A stretch of DNA of 64,000 bases from NCBI GenBank assembly GCA_023627715.1, contig JAMAHW010000010.1:248001-312000 (forward strand). The letters run 5' to 3'. The notes under the pieces were generated by a model. The model saw only the letters and a program-made list of their open reading frames with translations. It was not told the origin of the DNA and searched no databases. This document shows, one piece after another, positions 56,162-64,000 of the stretch. Positions within the stretch are counted from its first letter, which is position 1, and every line of letters begins with the position of its first letter. Position numbers and translations under genes: made by a program. Source of the DNA: Periconia sp. R9002 (taxonomy: Eukaryota > Ascomycota > Dothideomycetes > Pleosporales > Periconiaceae).

Positions 56162-57227
56162 ATCAACAAGTCGTCCTCTACGAGGAGAAGGCATACATAC
56201 ACGGACAGATGCAAGTAGTCGTTTGTTACAGTTTTTACGGTCTTTAGGTAGTCGTCTTCCAATGTGATTTACTGTGTTCTTTTGGTGTGGTTTTTAAATG
56301 TCGGAGTATGTCCCCTTTTGGTGATGCTGCAAATGTGATGTCATGAATTCCTTGCTATTTTTATATACTTGATCTTTGTGCCGATGATTCGTTGTTAGTG
56401 ACTCGCTGATATTGATCTAGGGCGGTTGTGTGGGGGTATTTATACGGGCCGCGCACTTGCTTTCTCTTTCCCTCTGTATGTGTATATGTCTATCTATGAT
56501 GGCAAAGGCCAATGAATTCTAACACCTAGCAGGAGAAGTCATTCATTAAGCGGACAGATATTCCGTGGAGACAATCTGGCTCAAGTATGTGCATGCCTCT
56601 CACTCTGTGTGCAGGATGTATCGATCGATCGATATGAAAGAGGTTTGAATTCAATGAAACAGATATTTTTCTTCACCCTTCCTAGATGATGGTTGATGAA
56701 GAAATGAAAGATAATGGCTCTTTGGAATTCGGTGTCTACTGTGTAAGCCTGCGGTCGTTTGCTATTACGGAAGGAACCTCCTGACGATGGGAAGTAGCGA
56801 CCAAGGCGTCACGTTCAAGACTGTACACAAATATACATAGTTCATTATGCTCTAACGCTTACGATAAAGAGTACAATTACACTTCATTTCGGCAGGGATT
56901 GCTCTACTGACATCTTCTTGAGGTCTGAAGGGACGTCCTTGTACGACCCATACCGCATCTCTGGAATGAAGGCTTGTTCCATGCTCGCGTTTTCTCCCTG
57001 ATGAGCACACGTGAGATGTTCGCCCTCGTTCCAGAGCGCCCTAGAAGCATATAGGCTTAAAAGGCGACCCTGGACGAGGGAGCAAAGCAAGGAGCTCCAT
57101 TCCGCCACTTCAAAAGATTGAGCCGAGAAGCGCGAGCCTCGTGCTAGAGCAGCAATATAAAAGGCCGAATATCCAAAGAACATGAGACACGGAGATAGTC
57201 CTGGTCTTTTGCGTTTAGATTGCAAAA
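56162..57227. other. Intergenic
   Basis: 1.07 kb. A short GATC-type run lies at 56620-56633. A minus-strand frame of up to 113 codons at 56884-57225 is noted under rejected items. Confidence 0.55.
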
Positions 57228-57541
57228 ATGCTGCGGGTAAGTTTGAACTGCGAAGAACATTGGAGCGCCAAGTGGTTCACTGACAAGCCATGGCTAGGTC
57301 GCACGCATCTATTTGATACTCGGATACGGGCTTCTCTTCATCTTCTCCATCGTCCTTGCCCAACAGCCACCTAAAGGATGTTCTTGGTGCATCAAAGCTG
57401 AGAGTCAGCTTCTCACGTTGCAGCAACAGATGGCTAAACTTGTGGTTATGGTGGTAGGTTTACTTTCTCCTTTCTGCCAATGGCCCTGGATATCTTAAAC
57501 TTTTGGTAGATAACTGGCAGGATTCGATTCGACTCGATTAA
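57228..57541 (+). CDS. Putative small secreted protein with CxxC motif, 61 aa
   Basis: Model join(57228..57236,57298..57453,57521..57541). Exon 1 is only ATG CTG CGG, ending at a perfect GTAAGT; a CTGAC branch and GGCTAG acceptor lead into VARIYLILGYGLLFIFSIVLA, a strong hydrophobic signal peptide or membrane anchor, then QPPKGCSWCIKAE with a CxxC pair and a Gln/Leu-rich helix. The second intron (GTAGGT, GATAAC branch, CTGGCAG) adds DSIRLD and a stop; without it the frame runs on 15 codons. I recognise no family. The three-part splice signals and signal peptide argue for a real gene; the very short first exon and lack of homologues known to me argue for caution. It lies 736 bases upstream of the chitinase gene, same strand. 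Confidence 0.45.
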
Positions 57542-58277
57542 GAAAACTGCGTCTTTTCCGGCTTTATTGCTTACGGATGTTCGCATGCACATCCAAATTC
57601 GGTGGACGTGCATCGACGCTCAGAATCGCCACTTTGATGCGTGTTCCAGATGGGAAATAAATGGCTCAATCGCCCATTGAAGAATACGGATTGTTACAAA
57701 GGTAGCAAATTCGAAAATGTCTTTTTCGGGGCCCTTTATCATTGAATATCTTTCACATCTTGACGGGCTGGACAACAAGACGCCACATACCCCGGTACTA
57801 CCGTGACGTAATGATGTGGCTGTCTGTGGCGCAGCACAAATTCACATCCCACCTCAGCAAGCCGCGTTGGCAATGCAGCATTGGCCTTGACTTCTTGTTT
57901 TTGTGTTCTTATGGAGCTTATAAACCTTTTGCTTTTCGCTTTGTACTACCTGCTGACTGGCCTTGAGACACCTCCTGCACCGAACAAAAACACACACGTG
58001 AGTGGTAGCAAACCGACAACTACAATTCGCAAGACTTCTACAAAGTATATTACGAAGACTTTTGGTGGACAACACAGTGTAAGTTACGCAAACAGCTTTG
58101 TTGCTTCTGATGAGCTGTGCGGGATGGATGTGGCGCCAGTGAGAAGTTTTGGCAAAGCTCAGAATCAGAATTCAGATTTTATACTGATTATTTCATGTTC
58201 AGACACATACTTCCTCTACTCGAATCACTATTCCAACCACCAAAACCCACCCCAAAATACACCCAAAACCATCCATC
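57542..58277. other. Intergenic, chitinase promoter
   Basis: 736 bases with a TATAAA at 57919-57924 and an AC-rich leader before the start. A GTGAGT at 57999 and later AG sites could form a 5' leader intron; not testable here. Confidence 0.5.
57919..57924 (+). promoter_or_regulatory. TATA box of the chitinase gene
   Basis: TATAAA 353 bases before the ATG; the long distance would imply a leader of about 300 bases or a leader intron. Confidence 0.4.
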
Positions 58278-59971
58278 ATGTCCAACGAGGGTTACCGATC
58301 CGTAGCATACTTTGTCAACTGGGTACGAAACATCACCCCTCGTCCCCTGAACCCAAAATTAGTGTCCCGACATGATCAATAAAAATAGATAGAAACTAAC
58401 TTTTACACCAAAGGGCATATATGGCCGTAAATACTTCCCGCAAACCATCCCCGTGGACAAACTCACCCATGTTCTCTACGCATTCGGCGACAACCGTCCA
58501 GAAGGAGAAGTTATCCTCACGGATAAATGGTCCGATGTCGACATCCACTATGACGGTGACTCCTGGAACGATCAAGGCAACAATCTTTACGGTAATTTGA
58601 AGCAATTGAACTTGTTGAAGAAGAAGAACCGGAACCTCAAGGTTCTCTTGTCTATCGGTGGGTGGACGTATGCCCATGAGCAGAAGCATTTTGATGCCCC
58701 CGCTGCCACGCCGCAGGGGCGCAAGACGTTCGCGGATAGCTGTGTCAAGTTGATTAAAGATTTAGGATGTAGGTGTATTCCCTGGGTATGAAACAGTGTC
58801 GACGCAAGTCGAGGCGTGACGTTTCGAAGTTTTGACGCCCTGGTCAAGACACATGTTTCCCCCTCTAGAACTACACTAACTAAATACCCCGTGGTTTAGT
58901 TGATGGCATCGATATCGATTGGGAGTATCCCCAAAACCCGGAACAAGGCCAACAATTGCTGCTACTGCTGCAAGAGATCCGCACCGCCATGGACGCTTAT
59001 GCTGATAAAGTCGCCGCCGAAGCTGGAGAGCGTCCACACTTTGTCCTCAGCATCGCGGCACCTGCCGGCGAGTCCAACTATAAGAACATGCCCTTGGGCG
59101 CGCTTGCCCAAGTCCTCGACTTTATCAACTTGATGGTGAGTCTCATACTACAAAAAAAAACCCCCATCCCTAAATCCGCTCTACACCCCACACAATTCTG
59201 CCAACGAAACACTAACATGTTTCTCCTTTCGCTCTGAAAAAAAGGCCTACGACTACGCCGGCTCATGGGACCCGCATGCCGGGCACCAAGCCAACCTGTA
59301 CCGCTCCTCGTCCAACCCAAACTCGACCCCCTTCAACACGGCCTCGGTCATCGACGTCTACAAGGCGCAGGGTGTACCCCCGTCCAAGATTGTGCTGGGG
59401 ATGCCGCTGTACGGGCGCGCCTTCACCAACACCGACGGCCCGGGCAAGCCTTATCAAGGCGGGGGTGAGGGTTCCTGGGAAGCGGGCGTATGGGATTACA
59501 AGGCGCTCCCCCAGCCCGGCGCGACGGAGCACTTGGATGCCGAGGCCGGCGCCAGCTATTCGTACGACCCGTCGTCGCGCACGATGGTTTCGTATGATAA
59601 TCTGAACATGGTGAAGAGGAAGGCTGCGTTTGTGAAGGAGAAAGGGCTCGGGGGTGCCATGTGGTGGGAACTCTCGGGTGATCGACAGGATGGAGGGAGT
59701 CTCGTGGCGACTGTATGTTTCTTTCCCTTTCCCTTCCCTCATCTCTCTTGTTCCACATTTTCCTTCTTCACGACCGCTTCGTTTGCTCTATTTATACATT
59801 CTATGTTCATTCTTGATTTGCCAAAAGCGCTGACTAGAACTTTTCTCCAAAAAACAGGTCGCCAACGATCTAGGGGGTCCTCATGGCTCGCAACTGGAGC
59901 ACAAACCCAATTGCATCACCTACCCACACTCTCAGTACGAAAACCTCAAATCAGGGTTCCCGAACAACTAA
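58278..59971 (+). CDS. GH18 chitinase
   Basis: Model join(58278..58322,58414..58768,58900..59135,59245..59712,59858..59971), 405 aa. It cleaves beta-1,4-linked N-acetylglucosamine in chitin by the substrate-assisted family 18 mechanism. The barrel shows [30 protein letters not shown] at 95-99, and the catalytic [10 protein letters not shown] with Asp138, Asp140 and Glu142 all present, then [27 protein letters not shown] and the C-terminal MWWELSGD. There is no signal peptide: translation starts [12 protein letters not shown] directly at the barrel, as in the cytosolic or non-classically exported fungal chitinases related to ChiB/Chi42 forms. Roles in autolysis or cell-wall turnover are therefore more likely than digestion of outside chitin. 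No chitin-binding module. Junction phases agree at all four introns. Confidence 0.95.
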
Positions 59972-62409
59972 GCTTGCTTGCCTGCCTGTCTAGATGGGAT
60001 GTGGGCGGAAGCAGCATTCCTCGAAAGAAGGACATTGCACCGCCAAACCTTAATCTATGAGAGGGGGGAAAGCAGGGAAAAACCTTTTTGGTGGAAATGA
60101 TTGCTTCGATCAATTTTGGTGTATAGTAGACACTGCATATTTTCCTGTTGGGTAACTAATTGCATGGTAAACGAGCGGCTGGCGTTTGTTCAAGGGGAGA
60201 GTTGTATCGAGTCGAGGCGAGTCGAACGAGGATGATGGTTGTGATAGAGCGTTTGATATAGTTTCCCACATCTTGGATCATCCTTGCACCCACTTGCACA
60301 CACGCACACATACACATCAGCAACGGCACGGCATGGTATGGCGTGGCATGCCGTGCAGAATAAAATGAATATGTCATGCTTTTGTGTGGATTTGGAGAAA
60401 AGAGGGTTCGGGCCTTTGCGTGAACGCGTGCCGTGTTGAACTTACTCTACATACATACATCAACGTGTACTTACTAATGTGTAGGTATCACATGGAATTG
60501 GGAATAAAGGTAGGTTGTTGATTGATGCTTGTATTTGATGATAATGCTAACCGGTCTTCCCTCCCTCCCAAGCGCGCACACACATATATTTCGTTGCATG
60601 ATTTTCTTAGCGAAGGATGTACATATCTACATAGTTTTCATGCCTATGCCTATGTGCATGCTTTTGCATGCTATGCTATATATGCCAACATGACACGACA
60701 TGCTTTTCTGTTCTGTTCCCCAATCATTGGTCCCCAGAATTTATTGCATCAGCGCGGTAATTCCATATTCTTACATACATAGCTTTTCACATCCAAAAAG
60801 AAAAGGGGGAAGAGGGAGGCACATCGCTTAGAAAGAAAGCGGATGGGACGGATTACATGCACCGTCGGTTGAGCAGAAGCTGACGGGAGGCTTGGCTGAA
60901 GACGAGGCATGATATGTGTTGAGCCGAGTTATTTGATTTGAGTAGGTAACCTACCTACATATTGAAACAACGATCCTGAAGTGAGCAAGTCAGCAAGTCA
61001 CTCAGCCAGCCACCCAGCGAGTAATTGAGTGAGTGAATTGACTCGAAGGAAAAAAACAGCGAAATGCACTAATGAGCAGCAGTTCATATGTATCTGTCAT
61101 AATCTGCACGTGGTGAAGGACCGGTTCATCTAATACTTCCTTCACGATGCTTTCGTTCTACTGACACGTTCCGTGAACTTTTCAAATCCAAACGTCGTGC
61201 AAATTGCCATTCGAAGTATAGTCTCTTTTGACGTCGCGAAGTTTGCCATTTGGAGCAAATGACACTTTGCTGAATAGTCATTGCAGGTTGTTTGATGCTT
61301 TTTGTGGATGGATGGGGGGGTGGGGGTCAGGTATTTGATATGATAAAGCTTCGGCTGAAATGATTTAAGATTGCTGCACGTATCAATGTATCATGGGCTA
61401 GGTAGTTGCGCAGGCATGTGAGAGTATGGTCTAAATAAAGATATACGGGTAATATGCTGGGTTTTGCAGGAGGATAGGAGCTGGATAGGAAAGCTCCACT
61501 TCCTTTCACGAAAAGAGTGTGATGGTGGATGAACCGATTCGATGTATAGATAAGTATTGGATATGCCGACGCGGAGCTCATGATCCCGGCTGACGTTTGC
61601 CCAAGGCAAAAGGCAGGTGATTTGATATGTTATTGACATGTTTCAAGTCATGGCGCGAAGGAAAATACAACTTCCTCTTGACTCCATCAACACGAGTCGT
61701 CCTATAATACAGGGCTATTATAGCCCCACCACCGCGAAGAAAATGGAAGGTCGAGGTGGCGATGTTTAATCTGTCCCTCTTCGCTTCGGCATCTGCTGCA
61801 GATCCCGGGTGATAAGTATTTGATGCTGCAGCGGGTATGCAGGTGAGCTGCAAGATGCAATAGTACTGACAATTTACTAACTTGAGACTGTCCAAGAGCC
61901 TGTAGTCTTTGTTGCAGCCAGAGAACGTGAGCGGTTCGTGATCCGGCATTACCGATCTCGTTCATAATGGGCAATGGATTGTGCTTGCCCTGCACAGCCA
62001 AGCGAAACCTTCCATATTCTGGAAAATGCCCTCATGATTTGCCGCAGGGAACTGTCATTGCCCTCGCTCTCGTCGAGCGAAGCACCGTGGGTGCTTTCAA
62101 AAAATATGGCGCAGCATTCGCCAATGGCGATCAAATGCGGTCAAGACAAAATATATGTCTGAGTTCATAGACTAAGGCCTCGGTTACTGCTGGCCAGCAA
62201 GCAACTATATGTCAAACCCGGTCTTATACTACAACAGTGCAAACCCAAGAACGCCGACCCCATGCGCCGTCCCATGTTATATATGTATGTATGTATACAG
62301 AGAAGTCGTCACTGTCCAAGCTTTCAATGCAACAAAGAAATGTGGCGGTAGGCAGCGAGTACGAGAGGATCTGCGTGAGCAAATGGGCTCAGTTGCGCTT
62401 ACTCTCATG
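59972..62409. other. Intergenic
   Basis: 2.4 kb between two 3' ends. No gene is firmly seen. A minus-strand stretch at about 61880-62130 has protein-like pieces (LPIMNEIGNAGSRTAHVLWL before a GTTAGT donor) but no start or family. ACCTACCTACATA lies at about 60949. Confidence 0.5.
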
Positions 62410-63330
62410 TTACTGCTTTCTAACCGTGTCTGGCGTGCAAGTATCGGAGGGTGGAAGCATGCGCTGGTAGGCTTCTTCGCCGTCGATCACAGCTTGCCTA
62501 TGTTCAAGAAAAGTTTTGATGCGCTCGTTGCGATCCCCGGACACTGTTGCACGCTTGGAGCGGGCGAGCTCCATGCTTGCTTCCCGGTGTATCCTGTCGT
62601 GGTGCTCCATGGCAGACGAAGTGAGTATGTTGGCTCGAGTGCCCTGCATGACGCCTCCTAGAGAGACGATGGAGAAGATCAAGGCGACAAATGCAAAATT
62701 GGTCATGAATGCATCTCGGGGTTCTGCTTGATGCGAAGAATCCTCGCGTTGGTGCCATCGCTCCCAATCTTCCCATGTAGCATTATGCATTGGGTCATGT
62801 CCTGGAGGCCATTGACGGTATTCTGGGTGCCAATTATATGTCTCATTGTGGGAAGGAGAGTGGTGATGACCTTGCCATCCGTGACCCCAAGCATCGTAAG
62901 CCCTCCGCTTCGCACTATCCGAGAGAATCGTGTGAGCAGCGACGAGCAGACGATAACGCTCGACGCGCACATCGTGGGGAAGGTGAGCGACGGGAGAAGT
63001 GGGGGTCAAACGATCCGGATGGTAGAGCTTGACGAGGGAGTAGAAGCGTTGTTTCGTGTAGACATCGTTGGGGCGGCACTTGAGAATTTGGTAGGGCGTT
63101 GGGGTTTTATGGGGGTGTATGGCAGCGGGCCAGGACAGGTCAGGTTCATGGGAATGGGGAGAGGATGAAGCATGGTGGGCGTAAGAGCGTGTGGAGGGTG
63201 GGCCCGAAGTGTATGAGACGGACGGGTAGCGGCATGACGTTGGACATGATAAGGTACATGTAGACGAAGAGGCGAGGGACAGGCCGGAACTATAGGGAAA
63301 GAGGAAGAGGGCTGGAATTTTGGAGGGCAT
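62410..63330 (-). CDS. Membrane-anchored J-domain (DnaJ-like) protein
   Basis: 306 aa from the ATG at 63330, single exon. The open frame runs up to an ATG at 63495, but those 55 residues are Thr/Pro/His runs that read like a translated leader; MPSKIPALFLFPYSSGLSLA is the better start and looks like a mitochondrial or membrane targeting segment. The J domain covers about residues 78-147: TPYQILKCRPNDVYTKQRFYSL, the HPD triad at 104-106 in LYHPDRLTP, and ILSDSAKRRAYDAWG. A His/Trp-rich linker follows, then one membrane helix (about residues 210-230, FAFVALIFSIVSLGGVMQG) and a charged C-terminal tail. J proteins stimulate Hsp70 ATPase activity; this one should recruit an Hsp70 to a membrane, mitochondrial if the N-terminus is a true presequence. 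Confidence 0.87.
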   Translation of the reverse strand: MPSKIPALFLFPYSSGLSLASSSTCTLSCPTSCRYPSVSYTSGPPSTRSYAHHASSSPHSHEPDLSWPAAIHPHKTPTPYQILKCRPNDVYTKQRFYSLVKLYHPDRLTPTSPVAHLPHDVRVERYRLLVAAHTILSDSAKRRAYDAWGHGWQGHHHSPSHNETYNWHPEYRQWPPGHDPMHNATWEDWERWHQREDSSHQAEPRDAFMTNFAFVALIFSIVSLGGVMQGTRANILTSSAMEHHDRIHREASMELARSKRATVSGDRNERIKTFLEHRQAVIDGEEAYQRMLPPSDTCTPDTVRKQ

Positions 63331-64000
63331 GGTGATGGCGCAAGGCAGGCTCGAGCATTGTTTCGGTGCTCGGAGCAAAAGGCCGTGGCGTGTGTCGTGT
63401 GTCGTGTGGATGGAAGTGAGGGGAGGAGGGGTGGTGGTGGTGATGGTGATGTTCTGGGATGAATGTTTAGCGTGGTGGCTAAGGCGGCCCGCCATTCATG
63501 ATTCGCCTTGGCCAAACTACTCGATACATTCTCCCCCTTGATATCCATACGGTAAGTACTTAACTATTATTATTATAGCCATTCACAGCACATGATTCTC
63601 TTTTGTCCCGTCCCCTTCCGCCTTGGTTGGCCGCATGGAATGGTTTTACAACAAGTCGGTGCATGCGTCGCAGCCACAGACGACCAGGTACCTACATACA
63701 TACTAGGTACATATGTATGTACATAAGTTACCGCAGCTAGCTAGCCAAAACCAACCACCCGTTCGGTTTCGTTCCTTTGTTCGTTTGTGAAGGTTGTTTG
63801 GGACCTCTGTCAACGCGCGCCCAAGTGGGGTCGGCTTTAATGCGTCTCTTACTCTTCCTTCACCATGAGTTTGATCTGCTTCCCAAGGTCCCTGCTGCTC
63901 CTTCCTCGTCGCTTGTGCCTGCCGCTTTCTCCCCTACCTTGCCCTGTCCTGTACTGCCTGCATGATATCCTATGCCTGTCTGTCCGTCTGCGCTCAATCT
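63331..64000. other. Upstream region of the J-domain gene, window edge
   Basis: 670 bases. Holds the promoter and leader of the J-domain gene, and an inverted repeat of TACATACATA and TATGTATGTA at about 63691-63722. Nothing is cut at the window edge that I can recognise. Confidence 0.5.

Noticed and set aside
56884..57225. Minus-strand frame of up to 113 codons
   Set aside because: The frame opens at TTG, the first ATG is 14 codons in, no family or splice partners; it abuts the small secreted gene on the other strand. Kept as possible but unsupported.
61578..62134. Minus-strand frames with a plausible GTTAGT donor
   Set aside because: Pieces look partly protein-like but no start, family or consistent exon chain could be built.
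63331..63495. N-terminal 55-codon extension of the J-domain protein
   Set aside because: Thr/Pro/His low complexity from CACC/CCAC runs; the ATG at 63330 begins a better targeting segment. Not fully excluded.

Overview
The window is nuclear DNA from a filamentous ascomycete (Pezizomycotina). The signs are protein genes on both strands broken by short GT-AG introns (mostly 44-70 nt) with CTRAC/CTAAC branch sites 5-30 nt before the acceptor, gene-rich stretches separated by 0.3-6.6 kb spacers, and families typical of this group: an AcrB-like ubiquitination-network protein, a fungal CP2/Grainyhead factor, a Zn2Cys6 regulator, an M43 secreted protease and GH18 chitinase. A Dothideomycete is my guess from overall protein character; the sequence alone does not prove it. 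I recognised no rRNA, tRNA, intact transposon or CRISPR array.

Layout. 0.2-5 kb: secreted PEBP-like protein (+), a two-exon ABM-type barrel protein (+), secreted M43 metalloprotease (-). 5.7-15 kb: adenylosuccinate synthetase (-), Zn2Cys6 factor (-), then a divergent mitochondrial pair, citrate carrier (-) and Mam33/p32 (+). 15.5-25.9 kb: a 47-aa secreted peptide (-), an uncharacterised coiled-coil protein (+), and the CP2/Grainyhead factor (+). 25.9-32.6 kb: a 6.65-kb stretch in which I support no gene. 32.6-49.5 kb: kinetochore CENP-K-like protein (-), triple-KH RNA-binding protein (+), BTB protein with a Cys-rich tail (+), charged coiled-coil protein (-), Sec14 (-), Ccr4 deadenylase (-), SAM methyltransferase (+), LYR-motif protein (-). 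49.7-63.3 kb: mitochondrial hotdog thioesterase-like protein (+), AcrB-like protein (+), a 61-aa small secreted protein (+), GH18 chitinase (+), and a membrane J-domain protein (-).

Most genes are conserved housekeeping genes and there is no biosynthetic cluster or defence island. Two divergent pairs (citrate carrier/Mam33 and LYR protein/thioesterase) each join two predicted mitochondrial proteins across a short shared promoter. The most unusual features are structural: very small exons (9, 9, 14, 18, 21, 21 and 27 nt), three stop-free introns whose length is a multiple of three (CP2, Ccr4, AcrB), a splice-phase conflict in the thioesterase gene, and two tiny secreted-protein genes that simple ORF scanning misses. 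Exon boundaries were placed by eye from splice signals, phase and family conservation; none has transcript support here.
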